From positions 1 to 14,891 of the forward strand of contig JASGDF010000202.1 in the NCBI GenBank assembly GCA_047607345.1: DNA of 14,891 nt. The letters run 5' to 3'. Shown here one piece after another: positions 1-6,972 of this stretch. The position numbers were made by a program, and so were the translations under genes. The notes beneath the pieces are model-generated. The model ran no database searches. It was not told the DNA's origin and worked only from the letters and a program-made list of their open reading frames with translations. Within the stretch, counting starts at the first letter, position 1, and each line of letters opens with the position of its first letter. Source of the stretch: Pseudomonas_S sp047607345. Its GTDB lineage: Bacteria; Pseudomonadota; Gammaproteobacteria; Xanthomonadales; Xanthomonadaceae.

Positions 1-42
1 GGGCAGCAGCGGCCGCGCCGCGTCGCGCAGGGTCCGGCTCAT
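1..42 (-). CDS. 5' end of a further operon gene (partial, unidentified)
   Basis: The stop codon of the upstream sulfonate-binding protein (TGA, complement of 39-41) overlaps an ATG (complement of 40-42) in the ATGA arrangement typical of translationally coupled genes. The frame stays open to the window edge and gives 14 residues, MSRTLRDAARPLLP. Position in the operon, directly after an SsuA-type binding protein, suggests the inner-membrane permease, the alkanesulfonate monooxygenase or another transport component. A short basic N-terminus running into RPLLP would suit a permease such as SsuC, but 14 residues cannot settle this. The upstream Shine-Dalgarno is weak. Confidence 0.5.
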   Translation of the reverse strand, partial: MSRTLRDAARPLLP

Positions 43-995
43 CGGCCGGCCGCCTGCGCCGGCGGCGTCCACACCGCCTGCGCGACCTTCAGCGGGCGCG
101 GGATCAGCTTCTCGCGCGCGAACGCGTCGGCGATGCGCTGCTGCGCGGCCACCACCTGCGGGGTGATGAAGGCGGCGCCGAAGCCCTGCCGGCGCACCGC
201 GGTCTCGACGATCGGCGGCGCCAGCCCGAGCAGCGGCGCGGTCTGGCGCGCGACCTCGGCCGGGTTGGCGCGGGCCCAGGCCCCGGCGGCGCGGATCGCC
301 TCGACCAGCGTGGCGATCCGCTGCGGGTAGCGTTGCGCATAGGCGCGGCTGGCCAGATAGAACTGGTTGTTGTCGACCAGCCCGCGCCCGTCGCGCAGCA
401 CCCGCGCCTGCAACTGCTGCTGCGCCGCGGCCAGGTACGGGTCCCAGATCACCCAGGCATCGACGCTGCCGCGCTCGAACGCGGCGCGGGCATCGGCCGG
501 GGCCAGGTAGACCGGCTGGATGTCGGCGTAGCGCAGCCCGGCTTCCTGCAACGCGCGCAGCAGCAGGTAGTGCACGTTGGAGCCCTTGTTCAGCGCGACC
601 TTGCGGCCCTTCAGCGCGGCCACGTCGCGGATCGGCGAATCGCGCCGGACCACGATCGCCTCGCCGGCCGGTGCCGGCGGCTCGCTGGCGACGTAGACCA
701 AGTCGGCGCCGGCGGCCTGCGCGAATACCGGTGGGGTCTCGCCGGCCACGCCGAAGTCGATGCTGCCAACGTTCAATCCCTCCAGCAGCTGCGGGCCGCC
801 GGGGAACTCGACCCAGCGCACCTCCACGCCCTGTCCGCGCAATTGCGCCTCGAGCGTGCCGCGCGCCTTCAGCAGCACCAGGGTGCCGTACTTCTGGTAG
901 CCGATCCGCAGCACCTCGGCGGCGGTCGCCGGGGCGGACAGCAACGTCAGCGACACCAGCAGGCCGAGCAGCGCCCGGCGGAACAAAGCATTCAT
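39..995 (-). CDS. ssuA: SsuA-like aliphatic sulfonate ABC transporter substrate-binding protein
   Basis: Periplasmic binding protein of 318 residues for an ABC importer of alkanesulfonates, a sulfur source used under sulfate limitation. Residues 1 to about 25 form a Sec signal peptide (basic RR, hydrophobic core, PATAA before the mature LRIGYQKYG). The mature part reads like SsuA throughout: WVEFPGGPQLLEGLNVGSID, ETPPVFAQAAGADLVYVA, KGSNVHYLL, and SVDAWVIWDP. The start is fixed by a strong GGAGGT Shine-Dalgarno (complement of 1004-1009) eight bases upstream. The stop overlaps the next gene's ATG. It is the second of two tandem paralogues of identical length and is the closer to classical SsuA by eye. 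Ligand class is known for the family; the exact ligand here is inferred. Confidence 0.9.
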   Translation of the reverse strand: MNALFRRALLGLLVSLTLLSAPATAAEVLRIGYQKYGTLVLLKARGTLEAQLRGQGVEVRWVEFPGGPQLLEGLNVGSIDFGVAGETPPVFAQAAGADLVYVASEPPAPAGEAIVVRRDSPIRDVAALKGRKVALNKGSNVHYLLLRALQEAGLRYADIQPVYLAPADARAAFERGSVDAWVIWDPYLAAAQQQLQARVLRDGRGLVDNNQFYLASRAYAQRYPQRIATLVEAIRAAGAWARANPAEVARQTAPLLGLAPPIVETAVRRQGFGAAFITPQVVAAQQRIADAFAREKLIPRPLKVAQAVWTPPAQAAGR

Positions 996-1090
996 CGCGG
1001 CAGACCTCCGATGGACACAGGCCCGGCGGCGCGGGCCGGACCGATCAAGTTAACCGCCGGACCATTGCCGGCGAAGTGCGCATCTTTCAT
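992..1090 (-). CDS. Possible 32-residue peptide ORF before ssuA (doubtful)
   Basis: In the 121-bp gap between the two binding-protein genes, an ATG (complement of 1088-1090) opens a frame of 32 codons. Its TGA (992-994) overlaps the ssuA ATG (993-995), an ATGA coupling seen at other junctions in this operon. The peptide starts MKDAHFAGNG and ends SIGGLPR; it has no cysteine, no membrane segment and no family I recognise. Against it: the ribosome site is weak, and about a third of its codons end in A or T, unlike the flanking genes. It may be a coupling or leader ORF, or chance. Confidence 0.25.
   Translation of the reverse strand: MKDAHFAGNGPAVNLIGPARAAGPVSIGGLPR
1020..1037. repeat. Short inverted repeat in the gap between the two binding-protein genes
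   Basis: GGCCCG and CGGGCC form a perfect 6-bp stem around a 6-base GCGGCG loop, just upstream (in transcript sense) of the strong Shine-Dalgarno of the downstream ssuA. No T-run follows on either strand, so it is not an intrinsic terminator. It could stabilise or process the mRNA between the two binding-protein genes, or be incidental in GC-rich DNA. Confidence 0.3.
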
Positions 1091-1116
1091 GAGCTGATGA
1101 CCTGCCACGCCCGGCC

Positions 1117-2073
1117 TCAGCGTGGCGCGGGCAGCGGCGGCCACACCGCCGGCGCCACCCGCACCGGGCGCGGCAGCAGGCCGTTGCGCAGGAACAGGTC
1201 GGCGGTGCGCTGCTGCGCGGCCACCACCTGCGGCGTCAACGGCTGCAACCGCGTCGGCGGGCGGTGCCGAAAGGTCTGCGCGACCACCGCCAGCGGCAGT
1301 CCGCTGGCCTGCGCCAGCAGCTTGGCGCTGCCGGCCGGGTCGCTCTGGACCAGCGCGCCGGCGCGGTTCAGCTCCTCCAGCACCTGCCGCACGAACCCGG
1401 CGTTGGCCTGCGCATAGCGACGCGGGGCCAGCACGAAGTTGCCGGTCAGCCCCAGCCCCTCGCCGTTGGCGAGCAGGCGCGCGGCGCCTTGCAGCTCCAG
1501 CATCGAATACCACGGGTCCCAGATCGCCCAGGCGTCGATCTGGCCGGCGGCGAAGGCCGCGCGGGCGTCGGCCGGGGACAGGTAGACCGGGCGGATGTCG
1601 CGCATGCCCAGCCCGGCCCTGGCCAGCGCGCGCAGCAACAGGTTGTGCGAACTGGAGCCCTTCTGGAACGCCACCCGCTTGCCCTTGAGCTGGGCGACGC
1701 TGCGGATCGGGCTGGCCTTCGGCACCAGGATCGTCTCGGCCTGCGGCGTCGGCGGCGTCCAGCCGACGTAGGCCAGGTCGGCGCCGGCGGCCTGCGCGAA
1801 CAGCGGCGGGATGTCGCCGGTGCCGCCCAGGTCGATGCTGCCGATGTTCAGCGCCTCCAGCAGCTGCGGCCCGGCCGGGAACTCGACCCAGCGGATCCGG
1901 GTGTTCGGGAAGCGTTTTTCCAGCAGCCGGTGCTGGCGCGCCAGCACCAGCTCGGCCGAGGCCTTCTGGTAGCCGATCCGCAGCTGCGGCGGATCGGCGG
2001 CCCGTGCCGGCGTCCACGGCACCAGGACCAGGGCCAGCAGCACCGACAGGAGAATGCGGTATGGCGTGTTCAT
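1117..2073 (-). CDS. Second SsuA-family sulfonate/nitrate/taurine substrate-binding protein
   Basis: A 318-residue periplasmic binding protein, the same length as its downstream neighbour and roughly half identical to it by eye. A Sec signal peptide spans residues 1 to about 25 (hydrophobic LLSVLLALVLVPW, then ARAAD). Shared blocks include LRIGYQK, RWVEFPAGPQLLEALNIGSID, FAQAAGADLAYVG, LSPADARAAF and IDAWAIWDP. Differences fall where SsuA contacts ligand: the loop after GYQK is ASAEL instead of YGTLV, GDIPP replaces GETPP, and GSSSHNLL replaces GSNVHYLL. This suggests a changed ligand after tandem duplication. The start has a GAGG Shine-Dalgarno (complement of 2083-2086) nine bases upstream. 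It follows the reductase gene by 11 bp. Confidence 0.88.
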   Translation of the reverse strand: MNTPYRILLSVLLALVLVPWTPARAADPPQLRIGYQKASAELVLARQHRLLEKRFPNTRIRWVEFPAGPQLLEALNIGSIDLGGTGDIPPLFAQAAGADLAYVGWTPPTPQAETILVPKASPIRSVAQLKGKRVAFQKGSSSHNLLLRALARAGLGMRDIRPVYLSPADARAAFAAGQIDAWAIWDPWYSMLELQGAARLLANGEGLGLTGNFVLAPRRYAQANAGFVRQVLEELNRAGALVQSDPAGSAKLLAQASGLPLAVVAQTFRHRPPTRLQPLTPQVVAAQQRTADLFLRNGLLPRPVRVAPAVWPPLPAPR

Positions 2074-2084
2074 CGCTGCGTGCC

Positions 2085-3140
2085 TCACTGCCAGTCGGTG
2101 GAAGGTTTCTCCCACAGGTTGATGCCGCCCTCGACCGCATGCCGGTCGATCTCGGCCAGTTCCTCGGCACTGAAGTCCAGCCGCTCCAGCGCGGCCACGT
2201 TCTCGACGATCTGCTCCGGGCGGCTGGCACCGATCAGCGCCGAGGTCACGCGCGGATCGCGCAGCACCCAGGCCAGCGCCAGCTGCGCTAGGCTCTGCCC
2301 GCGCCGGGCGGCAATCGCGTTCAGCGCGCGCGCCCGCGCCAGGTTGGCCTCGGACAGGTGCTCCGGCAGCAGCGAGCCGCCGCCGGGACGGTTGACCCGC
2401 GCGTCGCGCGGGATACCGTGCAGGTACTTGTCGCTGAGCAGCCCCTGCGCCAGCGCGGTGAACACGATCACCCCGGCGCCGGCCTGCTCGGTCGCCTCCA
2501 GCAGCCCGCCCTCGATCCAGCGGTTGAACAGGTTGTAGGCCGGCTGGTGGATCAGCAGCGGCACATCGCGCTCGCGCAGCAGCGCAGCGATCTGCGCGGT
2601 CTTGCCGGCCGAGTACGAGGAGATGCCCACGTACAGCGCCTTGCCCTGGCGCACCGCGTCGGCCAGCGCGGTGGCGGTCTCCTCCAGTGGCGTGTCGGCG
2701 TCGAAGCGGTGCGAATAGAAGATGTCCACGTAGTCCACGCCGAGCCGGCGCAGGCTCTGGTCGAGGCTGGCGAGCAGGTGCTTGCGCGCGCCGCCGCCCT
2801 GCCCGTACGGCCCCGGCCACATGTCCCAGCCGGCCTTGGTCGAGATCACCAGCTCGTCGCGGTAGCCGTGGAAGTCCTCGCGCAGCAGCCGGCCGAAGTT
2901 GCGCTCGGCGCTGCCGTAGGGCGGACCATAGTTGTTGGCCAGATCGAAGTGGGTGATGCCCAGGTCGAAGGCGGTGCGCAGCAGCGCGCGCTGGGTGTCG
3001 AGCGGGGTGGCGTCGCCGAAGTTGTGCCACAGCCCCAGCGACAGCGCCGGCAGCCGCAGGCCGCTGCGGCCGACGCGGCGGTAGGGGATGCGCGAATAGC
3101 GCTCGGCTGCGGCGGCGTAGCTTGCAGCGGTATGGCTCAT
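2085..3140 (-). CDS. Aldo/keto reductase, YghZ (L-glyceraldehyde-3-phosphate reductase)-like
   Basis: Cytoplasmic NADPH-type aldo/keto reductase of 351 residues, close to the usual length of the YghZ/Gpr subgroup. The catalytic tetrad is visible: Asp66 (THFDLANNYG), Tyr71, Lys102 (ISTKAGWDMWPG) and His144 (IFYSHRFD). The C-terminal cofactor-binding part shows FTALAQGLLSDKYL and ALIGASRPEQI. The start is set by a strong AAGGAGG (complement of 3151-3157) ten bases upstream, and its ATG overlaps the stop of the monooxygenase gene (ATGA). Family members reduce small aldehydes such as methylglyoxal and glyceraldehyde 3-phosphate. Here, paired with a monooxygenase, it may reduce the aldehyde left after oxidative desulfonation; that role is inferred. 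Confidence 0.9.
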   Translation of the reverse strand: MSHTAASYAAAAERYSRIPYRRVGRSGLRLPALSLGLWHNFGDATPLDTQRALLRTAFDLGITHFDLANNYGPPYGSAERNFGRLLREDFHGYRDELVISTKAGWDMWPGPYGQGGGARKHLLASLDQSLRRLGVDYVDIFYSHRFDADTPLEETATALADAVRQGKALYVGISSYSAGKTAQIAALLRERDVPLLIHQPAYNLFNRWIEGGLLEATEQAGAGVIVFTALAQGLLSDKYLHGIPRDARVNRPGGGSLLPEHLSEANLARARALNAIAARRGQSLAQLALAWVLRDPRVTSALIGASRPEQIVENVAALERLDFSAEELAEIDRHAVEGGINLWEKPSTDWQ

Positions 3141-4495
3141 GCGATCAGTGCCTCCTTCGGATGGGCGGATGCGGCGGCCGGATGCGCGGGCCGTGCCAGC
3201 CCCAGGTGTTCGCGCAGCGTGCGTCCCTGGTACTCGCGGCGAAACAGCCCGCGCCGCTGCAATTCGGGCACCAGCAACGCCGCCACGTCCTCGATCCCGC
3301 CCGGCAGGTGCGGCACCAGCACGTTGAAGCCGTCGGCGGCGCCCTGCTCGAACCAGGCCTGCATCTCGTCGGCGATCCGCTTCGGGGTGCCGACCAGGCT
3401 GTAGTGGCCGCGCCCGCCGGCGATGCGCCGGCCCAACTGCGCCAGGCTCAGCTGCTCGCCGGCGGCCAGCGCGGTCAGCAGCTGCTGGCGGCTGCGCTGG
3501 CCGGTCTGCGTCGGCGGCAACTCCGGCAGCGGCGCATCAGCCGGGTAGCCGGACAGGTCGAAGTTGCCGAGCATGCGCGAGAGCAGCGCGATGCCGACCT
3601 CCGGCGCGACCAGTTCCTGGAACCGCGCGTGCTTCTCCTGCGCCTCGGCCTGGCTCGCGGCGACCACCACGTAGGCGCCCGGCAGCACCCGCAGCGCGTC
3701 CTCGGCGCGGCCGTGCGCGGCCAGCCGGCGCTGGAGATCGGCGCGGAACGCCTGCGCGGCGGCCAGCGAGGGCTGCGCGGTGAACACCAGCTCGGCGCTC
3801 TCGGCGGCCAGTTCACGCCCGGCCTCCGAGGCGCCGGCCTGCACCAGCACCGGCCGTCCCTGCGGGCTGCGCGCGACGTTGAGCGGGCCACGCACGCTGA
3901 AGTGCTCGCCGTGGTGATCGAGCACGTGCAGCTTGTCCGGATCGTGGTGGCGCCCCGCCGCCTTGTCGCGGACGAACGCATCGTCCTCCCAGCTGTCCCA
4001 CAGCCCGAGCACGACCCGCAGGAATTCGCGGGCGCGGGCATAGCGCTCGGCATGGCCGTAGTGCGCGGCGCGACCGAAGTTGGCGGCCTCGGCCGCGTCG
4101 TCGGAGGTGACCAGGTTCCAGCCTGCGCGGCCGCCGGAAAGATGGTCCAGCGAGGCGAACTTGCGCGCGAGGTGGTAGGGCTCGTTGTAGCTGGTGGTCG
4201 CGGTGGCGACCAGGCCGATGCGCTCGCTGAGCGCGGCCAGCGCGCTGAGCAGGGTCAGCGGCTCGAAGCCGGTCGAACGCGCCATGCCGCTGGCGGCCGC
4301 GCCGGTCGCCGCCGCGACGCTGTCGGCGACGAACAGCGCATCGAAGCAGGCCGCCTCGGCGACCTGCGCCACGCGCCGGTAGACCGAGAAGTCCAACGGG
4401 TCGGCCGACACCTGCGGATGCCGCCAGGCGGCGACGTGATGGCCGGTGGCCATCACGAACGCGCCCAGGGAAAGCATGCGCGATCGCCGGGGCAT
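3137..4495 (-). CDS. LLM-class FMN-dependent monooxygenase (NtaA/SnaA/SoxA/DszA family)
   Basis: A 452-residue bacterial-luciferase-like flavin monooxygenase of the NtaA/SnaA/DszA group, whose members use reduced FMN from a separate reductase to oxidise substrates such as nitrilotriacetate or dibenzothiophene sulfone. Family blocks are clear: WRHPQVSADPLDFSVY near residue 25, FDALFVADS at 51-59, the flavin-region GRAGWNLVTS at 122-131, YARAREFLRVVLGLWDSWEDD at about 152-172, and ARSPQGRPVLVQAGASEAG. The first ATG has an AAGGA site (complement of 4505-4509) nine bases upstream, lying inside the end of the receptor gene; an internal Met7 is a less supported start. Only 2 bp separate it from the receptor stop. 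No flavin reductase gene is visible in the window. The substrate is unknown; an organosulfur compound is the best guess from context. Confidence 0.9.
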   Translation of the reverse strand: MPRRSRMLSLGAFVMATGHHVAAWRHPQVSADPLDFSVYRRVAQVAEAACFDALFVADSVAAATGAAASGMARSTGFEPLTLLSALAALSERIGLVATATTSYNEPYHLARKFASLDHLSGGRAGWNLVTSDDAAEAANFGRAAHYGHAERYARAREFLRVVLGLWDSWEDDAFVRDKAAGRHHDPDKLHVLDHHGEHFSVRGPLNVARSPQGRPVLVQAGASEAGRELAAESAELVFTAQPSLAAAQAFRADLQRRLAAHGRAEDALRVLPGAYVVVAASQAEAQEKHARFQELVAPEVGIALLSRMLGNFDLSGYPADAPLPELPPTQTGQRSRQQLLTALAAGEQLSLAQLGRRIAGGRGHYSLVGTPKRIADEMQAWFEQGAADGFNVLVPHLPGGIEDVAALLVPELQRRGLFRREYQGRTLREHLGLARPAHPAAASAHPKEALIA

Positions 4496-4497
4496 GT

Positions 4498-6828
4498 TCA
4501 GAAGTCCTTGCGCAGTTGCACGCCGAAGTAGCGGCGGTCGTCGCGCGGCACCAGCCGGTAGACGAAGCCGGTGCCGGTGGCGAGCAGGGTCGCGTACGAC
4601 TTGTCGCCGAGATTGCGCCCGAGCACCGCGACCCGCCAGCCGTGGGCGTAGTCGGCCAGCGCCAGCGAGGCGTTCCAGATCCCGTAGGCGCCCTGGATCG
4701 TGCTGGCGCTCTGGCTGAGGTCGTACTGCACCGCGTCCTGCCAGCTGAAGTCGCCGCCCAGTTCCAGCGTCAGCCCGTTGCGCAGCGGCAGCGCATAGTC
4801 GGCGCGCAGGCTGGCCTTGAGGTCGGGCGAGAACGGCAGCGGCTTGCCGTCGACGTCGCAGCTGGCGCTGGCGCCGCTGGGGCAGTTGAAGTGCTCGATC
4901 CGCGCATGGGTCCAGGCAACCTGCGCGGCGAAGTCGAGCCCTTGCTGCGGGCGCCAGCCCAGGTCCAGCTCCACGCCCTGGCTGCCGACGCTGCCGGCGT
5001 TGATCAGGCGGGTCACCACCTGGCCGGCGACGGTGTCGTAGAAGTTGGCCTGGTAGTTGTCGTAGCGGGCGTGGAACAGCGCCAGGTTGGCGCTCAGGCG
5101 CCCGTCCAGCGCGCTGTGCTTCAGCCCCAGCTCCCAGCTGTCGGAGGTCTCCGGCTTCAGCGGCGAGGTGTCGCGCGCCTGCATGTTGAAGAACACGTTG
5201 TAGGCCGGCCCCTTGTAGCCGCGCGAATAGGTCAGGTAGGCCGTGGTCGCCTCGCCGAGCTCGTACTGCAATCCCGCCCTGCCGGAATAGCCATCGGCGC
5301 TGGTCGAGCCGGCGCTGGCGATCGACGGCTGGATGCCGCTGACCGTGGTCGCCGAGGTGGACACGCGCTGGTGCCAGTAATCGAGCTGGTCGCGGGTGTA
5401 GCGCGCGCCGAGGATGCCGCGCAGGCGGCCGCTGAAGTGCAGGTTGGCCTCGCCGAACACGGCATAGCTGTCGTTGCGGGTGCCGTAGTCGGCGACCCCG
5501 CGATTGACCGCGCTGGTGCTGGTGAGGGTGCGCTGGTAGGTCTCCTGGTCGCGCGAATGGAAGTAGTACAGCCCGGCGACGTAGTCGAGGAAGCCGCCGC
5601 GCGGCGAGGACAGGCGCAACTCCTGCGAGAACTGCCGGTAGTCGAGCAGGCCCAGGTCGTGCGAGGACGGGAAGCTGGCGCTCACCGCGCCGAGCCGATC
5701 GCCGTCCTGGTACTGGGTGTTGTTCCAGGCGCGCCAGGCACTGATCGCGCTCAGGGTGTAGTCGTCCAGGCGCCAGTCCAGCTGCGCCGACACGCCCTTG
5801 TTGAAATCGACCACATGGCTGCGGTAGTCGCTGTTGATCCGGCGGTTGTCCGGGCTCGCCACCACCGGCAGCAACGCCTCGGCGAAGGCGCTGGTGGTGG
5901 TCTGGGTGAGCACGCCGTTGGGCGCGTCGTCGGCCGACTTGAGGTAGTCGGCGATCAGCGTGACCTGCAGATCCTCCGAGGGCGTGAGCTCGAAACGCGC
6001 GCGACCGCCACGATGGTCGTAGCCGTTGACGGTGCTGCCGTCATGGACGTTGCTGACGTTGCCGTCGTAGCGCCCGAGCAGGCCGGTGAAGCTGGCCTTG
6101 AGCAGGCCCGGCACCAGGCTGCCGCCGATCCCGAAGCGAGCGCGGTTCTCGTTGCCGCCGCCGTAGTGGCCGAACTCGACGAAACCGCTGGTCTGTTCCG
6201 GCGCGGCGCGGCTGACGATGTTGAGCACGCCGGCCGAGGCGTTCTTGCCGAACAACGTGCCCTGCGGGCCGCGCAGGACCTCGATCCGCTGGATGTCGAC
6301 CAGGTCCAGCGTGGCCTGGCCGGGCCGGCCGTAGACCACCCCGTCGACGACCGTGGCCACGCTCGGCTCCACCCCGGGCGAGGTGGAGATGGTGCCGATG
6401 CCGCGCAGGAACAGCGAGGTGTCCTTGTTGGAGGCGCCGGCGCGGAAGTTCAGCGTCGGCACCTGCGCGGCGAAGGCGGCCACGCTGGTGCGGTTGTCGC
6501 GTTCGAGCTGCTCGCCGTCGACCACCGAGACCGCGACCGGCACGTCCTGGAGCCGCTCCTCGCGGCGCGTCGCGGTCACTTTCACCGTGTCCAGCGTGCT
6601 GGTCGACGTTGCCGGGACGGCCGGCGTCTCGGCGGCGGCGCGCCCGGCAGGCACGGCGCAGGCCGCGGCCAGGGCCAGCGCCAACAGCCCAGGGCGCAGC
6701 CGATCCCGGATCGCGTCCGGGCGGCGCGCGCCGGCCCCCTGCGGATGCGCGGCACGATGCATCTGGCGTTGAACGGTCTCTGGCTCGAGCACGGCGATTC
6801 CCTGGGTTGGTCCTACACCGCGGCTCAT
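4498..6828 (-). CDS. TonB-dependent outer-membrane receptor, first gene of the minus-strand operon
   Basis: Outer-membrane receptor of about 776 residues that would import a substrate using TonB energy. With the ATG at 6828, a signal sequence with hydrophobic core LLALALAAACAVPAG ends near AAAE (residue 67). A TonB-box-like DTVKVTATRR follows, then the plug domain with DVPVAVSVV, SLFLRGIGT, VATVVDGVVYGRPG and IEVLRGPQGTLFGKNASAGV. The rest is a 22-strand-type barrel ending in KDF, a terminal aromatic typical of barrel proteins. The start is uncertain. The frame is open to an ATG at 6930, but that would place the 6876-6891 operator inside the coding region, so I reject it. ATG at 6762 or GTG at 6792 (AGGGA upstream) are alternatives. 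There is no STN domain, so signalling through FecI/FecR is not expected. Confidence 0.88.
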   Translation of the reverse strand: MSRGVGPTQGIAVLEPETVQRQMHRAAHPQGAGARRPDAIRDRLRPGLLALALAAACAVPAGRAAAETPAVPATSTSTLDTVKVTATRREERLQDVPVAVSVVDGEQLERDNRTSVAAFAAQVPTLNFRAGASNKDTSLFLRGIGTISTSPGVEPSVATVVDGVVYGRPGQATLDLVDIQRIEVLRGPQGTLFGKNASAGVLNIVSRAAPEQTSGFVEFGHYGGGNENRARFGIGGSLVPGLLKASFTGLLGRYDGNVSNVHDGSTVNGYDHRGGRARFELTPSEDLQVTLIADYLKSADDAPNGVLTQTTTSAFAEALLPVVASPDNRRINSDYRSHVVDFNKGVSAQLDWRLDDYTLSAISAWRAWNNTQYQDGDRLGAVSASFPSSHDLGLLDYRQFSQELRLSSPRGGFLDYVAGLYYFHSRDQETYQRTLTSTSAVNRGVADYGTRNDSYAVFGEANLHFSGRLRGILGARYTRDQLDYWHQRVSTSATTVSGIQPSIASAGSTSADGYSGRAGLQYELGEATTAYLTYSRGYKGPAYNVFFNMQARDTSPLKPETSDSWELGLKHSALDGRLSANLALFHARYDNYQANFYDTVAGQVVTRLINAGSVGSQGVELDLGWRPQQGLDFAAQVAWTHARIEHFNCPSGASASCDVDGKPLPFSPDLKASLRADYALPLRNGLTLELGGDFSWQDAVQYDLSQSASTIQGAYGIWNASLALADYAHGWRVAVLGRNLGDKSYATLLATGTGFVYRLVPRDDRRYFGVQLRKDF

Positions 6829-6875
6829 GCCCTGGAAGCGCGCCCGGTGAACGTTATGGAATGAGCCAGCAGCGA

Positions 6876-6891
6876 ATGCTAGCGCTAGCAT
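6876..6891. promoter_or_regulatory. Perfect 16-bp palindrome, probable LacI-family operator
   Basis: ATGCTAGCGCTAGCAT is a perfect inverted repeat with a central CpG, the hallmark of operators bound by LacI/GalR-family dimers whose hinge leucines insert at the centre. It lies between the divergent receptor gene and lacI-like gene, about 48 bp upstream of the chosen receptor start and about 80 bp before the regulator start. The core TGCTAGCGCTAGCA differs at two symmetric-type positions from the XylR box as I recall it from Xanthomonas. The adjacent regulator is the natural ligand; this is inferred, not shown. Confidence 0.75.
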
Positions 6892-6972
6892 CCATCCTCG
6901 AAAGCCGCCGCCGCCCCGTCCAATAACCAATGCTCAGGTGCTTATGTCGCAACGCACACAAAGCCCGCGCGG

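Noticed and set aside
1117..3030. 637-codon minus-strand frame suggesting a fusion ahead of the second binding protein
   Set aside because: The part upstream of 2073 is an out-of-frame reading of the aldo/keto reductase. The ATG at 2073 has a Shine-Dalgarno and begins a proper signal peptide.
4516..6864. 782-codon plus-strand open frame opposite the first TonB receptor
   Set aside because: It is antisense to a receptor with full plug and barrel motifs. Its product is a low-complexity Ala/Gly/Arg/Val/Gln string with no domains, as expected of antisense frames in very GC-rich DNA.
6829..6930. N-terminal extension of the first receptor to an ATG at 6930
   Set aside because: It would put the perfect operator palindrome inside the coding region and add a second hydrophobic stretch ahead of the real signal sequence.
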